NCBI GenBank assembly: GCA_963711095.1
Contig: CAVQCX010000030.1
Location: forward strand, 569,506 to 633,505
DNA: 64,000 bases
Origin: CAVQCX01 sp963711095
GTDB lineage: Bacteria; Pseudomonadota; Gammaproteobacteria; Chromatiales; Chromatiaceae
Direction: 5' to 3'
This document shows positions 33,465 to 45,900 of the stretch, piece after piece. The notes below the pieces were generated by a model, which was not told the DNA's origin, did no database searches, and worked only from the letters and a program-made list of their open reading frames with translations. The position numbers and the translations under genes are program-made. Each line of letters begins with the position of its first letter. Position 1 is the stretch's first letter.

Positions 33465-33522
33465 TCGAACCGCCGACCTCAACACTGCCAGTGTTGCGCT
33501 CTCCCAGCTGAGCTATGGCCCC
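33447..33522 (-). tRNA. tRNA-Ala(GGC)
   Basis: A complete cloverleaf with encoded CCA. The acceptor stem is GGGGCCA/TGGCTCC, the anticodon stem-loop AACACTGGCAGTGTT has anticodon GGC, and the T-arm reads GGCGGTTCGATCCCGCC. It is followed on the same strand by tRNA-Glu, probably as one transcript. Confidence 0.97.
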
Positions 33523-34085
33523 CCGTCGGAAGAGCGGCAATGATAGGCAAATCACCCCGGCTTGTCTACAGGCAGGCATCCGGAAAAGTGGTGTCGAAAC
33601 CGATTGTTGGGAGCCCGGCGCAGGGTCCAGGCCCGTTCGGTCAAGGCCAGGTGACGCCACGGCGAAGCGGCGTTCGGCAGAAGATTGTCAGGTAGGCGCG
33701 AAGCGCCAACCTGACCTACGATGCCCGCTTGCTGTGCCCCATCGGGCCGTAGACGTCGTCCCAGGCGCAACGGGCACCTTCCCCCCAACGGATCGAGCCC
33801 CGTAGGAGCGACCGCCCGGTCGCGATCTCTGCCCGTCGCCGCGCGTTCTCGCGTTCGTGAGCTGGAGCTCGCCCCTCTACCCCAGGTCGGGACGTGCCTG
33901 GCGCGTGCCCGGCAAGAGGGCCCGTCAGGGCCACTGTCAGCTGGTTGCGAAGTACCCCCCCGACCGCATCGGCGGTCCATCCCTGGACTCGCGTAGCTCG
34001 GGGCACGAAGCGACCCGGCTGTTCCGATGCCGCCGCGTCCCTGCCCGCCGCACCCCGTTCGGTCCGAACCCTCCGCGACCGGATT
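33523..34085. other. Intergenic region with REP-like hairpins
   Basis: No gene is recognised between glnS and tRNA-Ala. Two palindromes are visible: GTCAGGT-A-GGCGC-GAA-GCGCC-A-ACCTGAC at 33688-33716 and GCGACC-GCCC-GGTCGC at 33808-33823 inside a CCCCGTAGGAGCGACC context. Both resemble repetitive extragenic palindromes common in GC-rich gammaproteobacteria. Confidence 0.55.
33688..33716. repeat. REP-like hairpin
   Basis: A 29-nt inverted repeat with a GAA loop and a single A-A mismatch. It has no T-run, so it is not a classical terminator, although it could cap the glnS transcript. Confidence 0.6.
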
Positions 34086-35768
<1,683 letters not shown>

Positions 35769-35851
35769 GGGCTGCTGTCCGAAAGCTTGCGTGATCTCTG
35801 ATATCCCGGGCCGGGCGCCAGCCGCGCTGATACCGATAGCGGAGGCGGAGC

Positions 35852-37258
35852 TCAGCCGTCGAACGCGCAGATGTAATCGATGGCCTTGTCGATGCGCCGC
35901 AACGTGGCCTCTCTGCCCACCAGCTCCAGGGTGATATCCAGCTCAGGAGCGGGCGCCCCGCCGGTGACCGCCGCACGCAGCGGCATACCGAGCTTACCGA
36001 ATCCGATGCCGAGCCCGCTCACCACCGCCTCCATGGCACCATGGATGGCGACGCGCTCCCAGCTGCGGAGCTGTTCGAAATGCTCCCGGGCGAGCCGTAG
36101 CGGCTCGATGGCGCCGGCCTTGAGCGCCTTCCTGGCCGAGGGCTGATCGTAGTCGTCGAAGTCCCGGTAATAGAAGGCGCTGATGCGCGCCAGCTCCACC
36201 AGGGTCCGGGCCCGCTCGCGCTGGGCGCTGACCACCGCCACCAGATCGGGGCCCAGAGACGGGTCGATCCCCAGGTCCCCGAGGTGAGGGCTCAGCAGCC
36301 GGGCGACGCGCGCAGGATCATCGGTCTTCATGTAATGCTGGTTGAGCCAGAGCAGTTTCTCGGTGTTGAACGCCGAAGGTGCGCGATTGACCGCGGAGAT
36401 GTCGAACAGCTCGATCATCTCGTCGATGGAGAACACCTCCTGATCGCCATGGGACCAGCCCAGGCGCACCAGGTAATTGAGCAGGGCCTCTGGCAGAAAG
36501 CCGTCGTCGCGGTACTGCATCACGCTCACCGCGCCGTGGCGCTTGGAGAGCCGCGCGCCGTCGTCGCCCAGGATCATCGGGACATGGGCGTATCGCGGCG
36601 GCTCGCAGCCCAGGGCACGCAGGATATTGATCTGGCGGGGCGTGTTGTTGATATGGTCGTCGCCGCGGATGACCTGGGTGATCCCCATGTCGATGTCGTC
36701 GACCACCACCGACAGGTTGTAGGTGGGCGAGCCGTCGCTGCGCCGGATGATCAAGTCATCGAGCTCGCTGTTCTGAACCAGTATGCGCCCGCGCACCAGG
36801 TCGTCCACCAGCACGGCGCCGTCGGCCGGATTGAGGAAACGGATTACATGAGGCATGGCGGGGTCGATCCGCCGGAATCGGCAATGCCCGTCATAGCGCG
36901 GCTTGACCTTGCGCTGCATCTGGTCCTCACGCAGCGCCTCCAGGCGCTCCTTGGAGCAATCGCAGCGGTAGGCGAGACCTTTCTCCAGCAGCCCGTCGAT
37001 GACCTGCTTGTACCGGTCGAAACGCTCAGTTTGGTAGAAAGGACCCTCGTCGTAGTCGAGCCCCAGCCAGGTCATACCTTCGAGGATGGCGTTCACGGAC
37101 TCTGCGGTCGAGCGCTCCAGGTCGGTGTCCTCGATGCGCAGGACAAAGCGCCCCCCGTGCTTGCGGGCGTGCAGCCAGGAGTACAGGGCGGTCCTGGCCC
37201 CTCCCACGTGGAGATAGCCTGTGGGGCTTGGTGCAAACCGGGTTCGAACGGTGGTCAT
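35852..37258 (-). CDS. gltX: Glutamyl-tRNA synthetase
   Basis: A 468-residue class I synthetase. It has TRFAPSPTGYLHVGGARTA with HVGG as the HIGH motif, FVLRIEDTDLERST, a zinc-type CDC...YDGHCR segment and the KMSKS equivalent ARLSKRHG (about residue 240), followed by an alpha-helical anticodon-binding domain. It attaches glutamate to tRNA-Glu. Start ATG 37258; a TTG two codons earlier is in frame but less likely. It is upstream of glnS, and tRNA-Glu lies on the same strand about 2.7 kb further down. Confidence 0.98.
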   Translation of the reverse strand: MTTVRTRFAPSPTGYLHVGGARTALYSWLHARKHGGRFVLRIEDTDLERSTAESVNAILEGMTWLGLDYDEGPFYQTERFDRYKQVIDGLLEKGLAYRCDCSKERLEALREDQMQRKVKPRYDGHCRFRRIDPAMPHVIRFLNPADGAVLVDDLVRGRILVQNSELDDLIIRRSDGSPTYNLSVVVDDIDMGITQVIRGDDHINNTPRQINILRALGCEPPRYAHVPMILGDDGARLSKRHGAVSVMQYRDDGFLPEALLNYLVRLGWSHGDQEVFSIDEMIELFDISAVNRAPSAFNTEKLLWLNQHYMKTDDPARVARLLSPHLGDLGIDPSLGPDLVAVVSAQRERARTLVELARISAFYYRDFDDYDQPSARKALKAGAIEPLRLAREHFEQLRSWERVAIHGAMEAVVSGLGIGFGKLGMPLRAAVTGGAPAPELDITLELVGREATLRRIDKAIDYICAFDG

Positions 37259-37398
37259 GATCAAGGCCGGGCGGGCGCTGCGAAGGCGCGGATTCTAGCA
37301 AACTCAGTGCCGGTACCGCACCCGGGGAACGACGGAGCGGACCCCGATCGGCCAGGGGGCCAGCCTGCTACGGCGGGCGGGGCCGCCGGCCCGATCCT

Positions 37399-39630
37399 CT
37401 ATTTGCTGGTGTGGGTGAACACGCCGTCCCAGTCGGAACCGACGCCCTGGGCCATCAGCTCCCTGCTCCGCTCGCTGTACAGCAGGTAGACCTTGCGCCC
37501 CGGGTGACGCTGGATCAGCGCCGCAAAGCGGCTCTCGGCCTCCTCCCATTGCTGCGTATAGTAGGTGCCCAGGGCCATATCGTACTCGTACAGCTCGGCG
37601 CGCAGCGCCTCGTCCGCCACCTCCTGGCGGCAGAGCGGCTCGAAGATGTCCACCGGCTCGGCCTTGCCCTTGACCCGCACCCGGTCCAGCGGGCGAAACA
37701 GGAACTCTTCCTGCCCCTGGCGGGTCACTTCGCTGACGATCAGATTGACCCCGTAGTACTTGGTCAGGCTCTCGAGCCGCGAGCCCAGGTTTACCGCATC
37801 GCCGATGACCGTGTAGGCACGCCGGAAGCTCGATCCCATGTCGCCGACGTTCATCAGACCGGTGTTCAGACCTATGCCGATCCGGATCTCCGGCCAGCCG
37901 CGCTCGCGTAGCTCGGGACGCAGCCGCTCGACGCTGGCCAGCATGTCCAGTGCGGCTTGGATGCCGTGGCCGCGGTGCTCCGGGTCCCGCAGAGGTGCGC
38001 CCCAGAACGCCATGATCATGTCGCCCACGTACTTGTCGACGGTACCGCGCCGCTCGAAGATGATCTGGGTCATGGGGGTAAAAAAGAAGTTGAGCATTTT
38101 CTTCAGCTCATTGGCCGGGAGCGTCTCTGAGATGCTGGTGAAGCCGCGGATATCGCAGAACAGCACCGTCATCTCACGACTCTCCCCCTCGAAGCCGAAG
38201 CTGCCCTCGGGTCTGGCATTCATCTCTTCGACCAGCGCCGCCGGCACGTACTGTCCGAACATCCCTTTCAGGCGCTCACGGTTGCGCCGCTCCGCCAGGA
38301 ACCCGTAAGTCATGTTGAGGGTGCCCAGCAGCAACACCATGAGCACGGGCACCGCGACGGTCATCACCAGCCCCTGCTTCACCCAGACCCAGGTGTTGAC
38401 AGCCACATAGGCGCCTATCCCGACGGCGGTGGCGGCCGCCAGCCCCAAGGCGTTCAGGCGCGGGAACACCAGCGCAAGCACCAGGCCCAATGCCGCCAGC
38501 ACGCTCAGGTCCACGCCTGTCGCCCAGGACGGCTCGAAGGGAAAGCGCCCGTCCAGGATCCCGGCGATCACATTGGCGTGTATCTCAACCCCGGGGAATA
38601 CGCTCTCCACCGGGGTCGAGCGCTGGTCGTAGAGTCCTTCCGCACTGGTGCCAACCAGCACGATGGCGTCACGCAGCACCTGCGCACTGGCCGCGCCGCG
38701 CAGCACATCGGTGGCCGAGACGTAGGGAAAGCTGCCCTTGGGCCCCCGATAAGGCACGATAACCTGGCCAAACTCGTCGGTGGGCATGTCGACGAAGCCG
38801 GCCAAGGACACGGCCTCGAGCGCCGGCCTGCCGGCGATCTCGCCCAGCCGCAGCTCGGCAGGCGGCATGCCCAGATAGCTCCGGGCCACCTCCAGGGCGA
38901 GCGAGCCGTACACCGCTTCCCCATGGCGTGCGATCAGAGGGACCCGGCGCACCACTCCGTCGTCGTCGGCATGCACCGAGAAAAACCCACCGCCGGCTGC
39001 CGCTTGCTGCAGCGCGGGTAGATTGGCGACGTACTGGGGAGGACCATAGAGAGCCAAGGTTCCGAGTGCCGGGGTGTCCAGGCTCAGCAGCGGCGGCGGC
39101 AGCTCTCCGACGGACCGGTCCGCCCGGTCCGTCAGCACGTATCCGAGCACCACCGGCTGCTTGGCCAGGCCGTGAGCGAGAGCGGCATCCGGATCGAGGG
39201 CACCAGAGAGCACCCGCAGCTGCTCGATCAGCGCCGCCTCGCCCAGCCCGGGTCGCTTGGCCAGCTCCTCGGCCACGCGCGTCGCGGCGTTGGGCTCCGC
39301 CTCGGAAAGCACCATGTCCAGCCCGACGACCACGGCGCCATAGCCGAACAGCCGATCGAGCAAGGTGGCGATCTTTTCCCTCGGCCAGGGCCAGTGGCCT
39401 TCGACCCGCAGGCTGCGCTCGTCGATGTCGACGATCACCACCCGAGGGTCCTTGCCCGCATGCCGATCGAGGGTGGCTCGGGTGCGCAGGTCGAAGGCGA
39501 CCCACTCCAGGCGCTCGCGAAGCTGACGGAGCCCTGCGTTGTCGGAGATCCGGAACGCAAGCGCCAGGGCGACCAGGCTCAGTCCCAGCAAAGTCGGGGC
39601 CAGAATCCGGCGCGTGCGGCGGGTCTTCAT
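37399..39630 (-). CDS. CHASE2-domain class III adenylate cyclase
   Basis: A 743-residue membrane protein. One transmembrane helix (about residues 11-26) precedes a large periplasmic CHASE2 sensor (about 40-370: DPRVVIVDIDERSL, GHWPWPREKIATLLDRL, IVLVGTSAEGLYD). Three closely spaced transmembrane helices follow (about 375-450), then a class III cyclase domain (about 490-675). The cyclase keeps both metal Asp motifs (FCDIRGFTS and VGDMIMAFWG), the base-contacting Lys (VDKYVGD) and the transition-state Asn/Arg pair (DAVNLGSRLE). It should therefore be catalytically competent and make cAMP from ATP. The periplasmic signal is unknown. The C-terminal about 70 residues form a TPR-like helical tail. 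It stands alone between gltX and the adhesin. Confidence 0.92.
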   Translation of the reverse strand: MKTRRTRRILAPTLLGLSLVALALAFRISDNAGLRQLRERLEWVAFDLRTRATLDRHAGKDPRVVIVDIDERSLRVEGHWPWPREKIATLLDRLFGYGAVVVGLDMVLSEAEPNAATRVAEELAKRPGLGEAALIEQLRVLSGALDPDAALAHGLAKQPVVLGYVLTDRADRSVGELPPPLLSLDTPALGTLALYGPPQYVANLPALQQAAAGGGFFSVHADDDGVVRRVPLIARHGEAVYGSLALEVARSYLGMPPAELRLGEIAGRPALEAVSLAGFVDMPTDEFGQVIVPYRGPKGSFPYVSATDVLRGAASAQVLRDAIVLVGTSAEGLYDQRSTPVESVFPGVEIHANVIAGILDGRFPFEPSWATGVDLSVLAALGLVLALVFPRLNALGLAAATAVGIGAYVAVNTWVWVKQGLVMTVAVPVLMVLLLGTLNMTYGFLAERRNRERLKGMFGQYVPAALVEEMNARPEGSFGFEGESREMTVLFCDIRGFTSISETLPANELKKMLNFFFTPMTQIIFERRGTVDKYVGDMIMAFWGAPLRDPEHRGHGIQAALDMLASVERLRPELRERGWPEIRIGIGLNTGLMNVGDMGSSFRRAYTVIGDAVNLGSRLESLTKYYGVNLIVSEVTRQGQEEFLFRPLDRVRVKGKAEPVDIFEPLCRQEVADEALRAELYEYDMALGTYYTQQWEEAESRFAALIQRHPGRKVYLLYSERSRELMAQGVGSDWDGVFTHTSK

Positions 39631-39972
39631 GGGCTTCGGACGCTGCTATTGCCGGTCGCTGGGGCCGAGTCCGGGATCATAAACTTTCGTTATTGGCATC
39701 GCGAGGATCTCTGATTGTCGGCCGGGAATGCGCTGCGTATACTCGGCGAAGCTCGAAGCGGGATTCGCGGGTGAGCCAGGGGGGGGTTAAGCTGGGATCG
39801 GCGGTCTCGCCAGTCGCGATCTCCGCTCGGGGGGATCGCCGGACGGCACTAGCTCGGCACGATCGGGAAACGTGCTGCGCGCCGTCCCGCGCTGGTTACT
39901 GCGTCGCAACCGGGTGGCTCTTCGTCGGGGGGATTCTGGTGCACCGTCTTCGGGCGGGCCTGGAGCAAGAAT
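39631..39972. other. Divergent intergenic region upstream of the adhesin operon
   Basis: This region holds the promoters of the leftward cyclase and the rightward adhesin operon. No gene, strong hairpin or classical promoter is evident. GGAG lies seven bases before the adhesin ATG. Confidence 0.45.
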
Positions 39973-42900
39973 ATGAAGAAGGACTGGGCTGGGGGCGGAT
40001 ACCATCACCTCGGACCGGCTTCGACGCTCATCGCGCTCGAACCGCGCTATCTCTTCGATGCGGCGGGGGTGCTGACCGCTCTGCACGTTGCAGTCGATCA
40101 TGTCCACGACAGCGACCCGCACAGCCCCACGGTCGACGCCCATCACCGCGACTCAGCCTCATCCGTCAGGGCGCTGTTCTCGCACCTCGCGGATACGCCC
40201 CCTGCGGAGACTGACAGCGGCACCACGCTGCTCATCGTCGACCCCAGGGTACAGGACTACCAGTCCCTCATCGCCGACCTGGATCCCAGCGTACAGGTCT
40301 ACGTCCTGGACCCGACGCGCGACGGCGTCAGCCAGATCAGCGAGATACTCGCCGAGAGCGACAACGTCAGCAGCTTGCAGATCCTGTCCCACGGTGGCGT
40401 GGGCAAGGTCTACCTGGGCACGACGGTGCTCGACGCGCAGAGCCTGGATGCCTACGCGGGCGAGCTGGCCCAATGGGACGCCTCGCTGAGCGACGGGGCC
40501 GACATCCTGCTCTACGGCTGCCAGGTCGGCGCGGACGATGCCGGGATTGCTTTCGTCAACCACCTCGGCGAGCTGACGGGAGCCGATATCGCGGCCTCCG
40601 ACGACATCACCGGCGCCGGCGGCGATTGGGTCCTGGAGGTGACGAGCGGCAACCTGAGCTCGCCCCAGCCGTTCGACCCCGTCGCCCTCGCCTCCTACGA
40701 ATACTCGCTCGCGGTGGTCACCTGGGACGGCGGCGGCGACGGCGTCCACTGGAGCGACCCGCTCAACTGGAGCACCGACAACGTGCCCGGTGACGAGGTC
40801 GGCGAAGAGACCCTGGACGTTGTCATCAACGATCCCATCGGCGACGCCAGCGCCATCGCCGTGGTCGTCACCGACCCCATCCACGTCAATTCGATCACCG
40901 TCGACGGGTCCCTCAACGATGGCGCAGCGCTGGTGGTCGGCAACGATGTCACCGCCAACGCCGTCGACGTCATCAACGGCGCGGGCCTGACGATCAACAG
41001 CGGCACCCTCGACCTCAGCGGCGCCCCGGACTCGACCTTTCAGATGACGGTCGACGCCAGCAGCACCCTGACGCTGAACGCCGGGGCCCTCCAGATTGCC
41101 GATTATCCCACCTACCCGGTTGAAATCGTCGGCGCCTTCAACTGGTACGGCGGCACCATCTCGGGGCTGGGCCAGGTCAACCTGCGGGAAACGGCGACGC
41201 TGACGATCGATGCCGGCGCGGGCAACGTCACCCTGGAAGCTGCCGCCCTGTCCCTGGCCGGCGGCACGATCGAGTGGAACAGCGGCGACCTGGTGATGGA
41301 CCCCGCGTCCGCCATCTACAACGGCGCTGGCAGCCAGATCAACATCAACGGCGACCTCACCCTCATCGACAACACCGGCACCGTACGCACCATCGGCAAC
41401 TTCGCCGGCGCCAGCGTCACCAAGACGGCCGGTACCGGCACGGCCACAGTCCCCGGCCTGATCAGCTCTGCCGGCGCCACGGTGACGTCCGAGCAAGGCA
41501 CCCTGCGCATCGTCCAGACCTCGGACGCCCTGACTCAAGACGGCACTTTCGACGGCGCCGGATACATCGAGTTTGCCACCGCGAACGACGCAACCACGGT
41601 CTTCGAGCCGGGCTCGAGCATCACCACAACCTACGTCAGCTTCGACGGCGACGCGGTGGTCAACGGGACCTTCCAACCGGGCGGCGGAGAGGGCGGCGGG
41701 ACCTACGTCAGGAGCGGCACGGTCCAGCTCAACGGCGCGAACACGGGGCTCGGCGCCTACGTGCTTGTCGGACCCCTGCCCTTCGTCGGGGACCCGCTGC
41801 CCGAGAGCCAGGGCCTGTTTCTGAACACCTCCACGGCGGATCTATCGGGCCTGCAGGGGATCGCCGTGCTCAGCGGGACCCTGGACCTGGGGGGTAACTC
41901 CGCCGCGGCCTACCAGGGGATCTACCTGGCCGACGGCGTGATCCGGGTCGGCCCGGGGCAGAGCCTGGCCACCGGGTCCTTCGGCCTCGATATGAGCGGC
42001 GGCCGCATCGAGCTCGACGGCGGCACCCTGCAAGTCGGAGCCGCAGAGGGAGGTACCTACCTCTCCGGCGGGACCATCGCCGGCTCCGGCAACGTCATGT
42101 CGGACTACTTCAACAGCGGCGGGGGCATTATCTCCCCGGGCCTCTCCCCCGGGGAGATCGACATCATCGGCAACTGGATCGCCAATTACGGGTCCACCAC
42201 CGCCGTCGAGATCGGCGGCACCACGCCGGGCAGCGGGTACGACCAGATCGCCGTCAGCGGCGACGCCGAGCTCGCCGGGCAGCTTTCGGTCAGCCTGATC
42301 GATGGATTCGTGCCCAGCGCCGGCGACAGCTTCGTCATCGTCTCGGCCGCCGGCGCGGTGTCCGGGCAGTTCGGCTCCGGAGACCTCGAGGACATCTCTG
42401 CCTATGGCCTGGAGTGGCAGATCGGCTACGAGGCCGACCAGGTCGTCCTCACAGCGGTCCCCATCGTGCACGCTGCCGCCGACTCCGCGAGCACGAGCTT
42501 CGGCGATCCGCTCACCGTGGACGTGCTCGCCAACGACGCCAACGGCAACGGCGACCCGCTCAGTGTGTCCGCGGTGGGTGTCCCGGTGAGCTACAGCCTG
42601 CAGATCGTGCCGACGATCGGCGAAGGACCGAACTTCGACAACCCCCAGATCACCCTGACCAACCAGTCCGCCACGGCCCAGATCGACTCGGTCACGATCA
42701 CCATCGGCGACACCACCCGCGACTTCTCCAGCCTCTCGGTGACTGATTCCGCGAGCCTCGACTCGGTCACCGAGAATGCCCCGGCTGGGACACCCGGCGA
42801 CCAGGTCGACCTGGCGTTCGCCGGCTTCGATCCGGGCGAATCCCTGGTTTTCGAAGTATCGCTGGACCAGGACGGCCAGAGCACTTACGAAGATTTTAGC

Positions 42901-45900
42901 CAGGTCTTTTTCGGCAACGGCACGGCGGCGAACGCAACCATTACCGTCCAGTTTTCCGACGGCACCGTGCTGACTCAGACCCTGCCCGAGCTGCCCTCGG
43001 ACCAGCCAGACGGCTCCTGGCAGTTCGTCTTCGAGCAGACCGGCGTCGACCAGACCGCCGGTGTGCCCCCGGAGCTCACCCTCAACGCCGACAACACCAT
43101 CAGCTACACGCCCGCAGTCAATTTCGTCGGCACCCAGACCTTCGCCTACGCGGTGACCGACGGAAACGGCAACTTCGACAGCACCACCCTCACCGTAGAC
43201 GTCACCCTGCCCCCCAACACGGTCTACTGGACCGCCGGCGGCGACGGCACCAGCTGGGCGGACGACCTGAACTGGTCCAGCGACGACGCCCCGGGCAACG
43301 ACCCCGGGGAAGAGACGCTCAACGTCGTCATCAACGACGTGAACGGCGCGCTCCCGGTGGACCTCACGTCGGGCGCCTGGGCGATCAACTCCTTGGAGGT
43401 CAACGGAGAGACCGTCGATCTGAGCGGCGCGATGCTGAGCATCGCCAGCGCGGCGACCTTCGATGCGGCCAGCACCCTGGACATCTCCGGCGGCGCCACC
43501 CTCACCGGCAACGGCAACATTACGGTCAACGGCACCCTCGACTGGACCGCCGATACCGGTGCCACGGACACCATCAGCGGCACCGGCACCCTGACCACCA
43601 CGGACACCGCCACCACCTACCTGACCGGCAGCGGCACGGGTAACCTGAGCCTGGAGCGCGACTGGGACAACTACGGAACGGTCTACTACGACTTCAACAA
43701 TATCTCCGCCCAATTTGAATTCAATAGCAGCGGAGCGACCCTGACCAACGAGGCCGGGGCGACTTTCTATTTTATCGGCTCCGAATCCGACATGCTTGGC
43801 GGCGGGGCCTTCGTCAACGACGGCACGGTCGTCCGCGACTCCGCCGGTCAGATCATCATCCAGGCCAGTTTCGACAACAACGGCACGGTGATCGCTAACA
43901 ACGGCATGCTGTCGCTGGACGGGGGAGGCGCCAGCACCGGCGGCACCTTCACCAGCAACGGCGGTGCTGTCGAGCTCGCCGGCGGCACCCACAGCCTGAC
44001 CGACGTCACTTTCGACGGCAGCGTTACCACCCTGATCCGCGGCGGCACGGTGACGCTCAGCGGGACGGACAACACCGCCGTCAACCTGCACATCTCCGGT
44101 GGCGCCACGGTCAACGGTGACGGCGATCTGACGGTCAGCGGCAACCTCTTCTGGGTGGCCGACACCGGGGCGACTAGCACCATCGGCGGCACCGGCACCC
44201 TGACTACCACCATTACCACTACCACCAACCTCACCGGCAACGGCACAGGCAACCTGAGCCTCGAGCGCAACTGGGACAATTACGGAATCGTCGACTACAA
44301 CTTCGGCAACACCGCCGCCCAGTTGGAATTCAACGGCAGCGGCGCGACCCTGACCAACGAGGCTAGCGCAATACTCTTCTTCGTCGGTGCTGCATCCCCG
44401 GTCGCGAGCGGCGGCACCATCGTGAATCAGGGCGCGGTCATCCGCGACTCTTCCGGCACCCTCACAATCAACGCCAGCTTCATCAACAACGGCACCGTCA
44501 CCGCCACCAGCGGCACCCTCGACTTCGCCGCGGGGAGCTTCAGCCAAGACGGCGGCAGTCTGGTTCTCAATGGCGGGACCCTTTCGAGCGACGGCGGCGC
44601 CGGCACCTTCAGCATCGACGGCGGCACCGTGCGGGGCAGCGGGACCATCCAGGGCGGCCTGTCGTTCACCGGGGCCTCGCCCGGCACACTCTATGCGGGC
44701 AATTCCATCGGCGCCCTGGATATCACCGGCGATCTGACGCTCGCCGCCAATACCACGGTCATTGCTCAGCTGGAGAGCGCAGCGAGCTATGACGTGATCG
44801 ACGTCGGCGGCAACGTCGACTTCGGCGGAGCGACCCTGGATGTCGGCGGTTTCAATGGCTATACGCCCTCGCTCGGCGACAGCTTCCAAATCCTGACCTG
44901 GACAGGCGCCGCCACCGGCAGTTTCGGCGCAATCGGCCAGGACCCCGCCTTCGACGTCGGTGCGAGCTACGGCGCCACCGATCTGACCCTGACCGTCGAC
45001 GTCGTCTACAACGAATGGGTCGGCACATCCGGCGGCTGGGGCGACGCTACCAACTGGAGCCTGGGGGTGGTGCCGGACGCCAGCCAGGAGGTCATCATCG
45101 ACGTCGACGGCACCCAGACCATTACCGTCGACGACGGCTCCTATCAGGTCTTCGAGCATCTCCGTGACGGGCGACGAAGTGCTGGTCCTCGCAGGGGGCT
45201 CCCTGGAGATCGCCAACACTTCCGAGATCAACGGCGCCTTCATCCAGACCGGCGGCACCCTCACCGGGACCGGGGACGTCAACCTCACCGCCAGCTTCAG
45301 CTGGAGCGGCGGGGCGGAGACCGGCACCGGCACCACCTTCGCGGACAACGGCGTAACCTTCGATGCCGGCAGCTACGACCTGACCGGCGGCAGGACCCTG
45401 GCCCTCGGGGCCGACAGCACGGTCGTCGCGGGCGGCACCCTCTCCCTCGACGGCGCCACGGTGGACGGTCCCGGCGCCCTGATCATCGAGGGCTCGCTCA
45501 CCTCTGCGGCCGCCAGCGCGGTGCACGCACCCCTCGACAACAACAGCAACAACAGCGTGTCGGTCGACAGCGGCACGCTGACACTGTCCGGCGGCGGCAC
45601 CAGCACCGGCAGCTTCACCACAGCTACGGGAGCCACCCTGCTCTTCCAGAGCGGCACCTTCACGTTCAACGGCGCACAGATCAGTGGCAGCGGAGACGTG
45701 CTGCTGGACCCCAGCGGCACCGGGGGCCCCGTCCTGATCGATGCGGGCAGCAGCAATCTCAGCATCTCCGCCGCCGACCTCGGCATCCACGGCGGCACCG
45801 GTGACGGCGAGTCCGCCGCGATCACCACCAACGGCGCCTTGACCCTGACCCTGAGCGACCGGCTCGAGGTCTCCGGGGGCAGCGGCGTCGGCACCACCGC

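Noticed and set aside
41842..45348. A 1,168-codon leftward open frame opposite the adhesin
   Set aside because: It has a Val/Gly/Asp-rich composition typical of antisense of GC-rich repeats, no start signal, and covers a strongly supported rightward gene.
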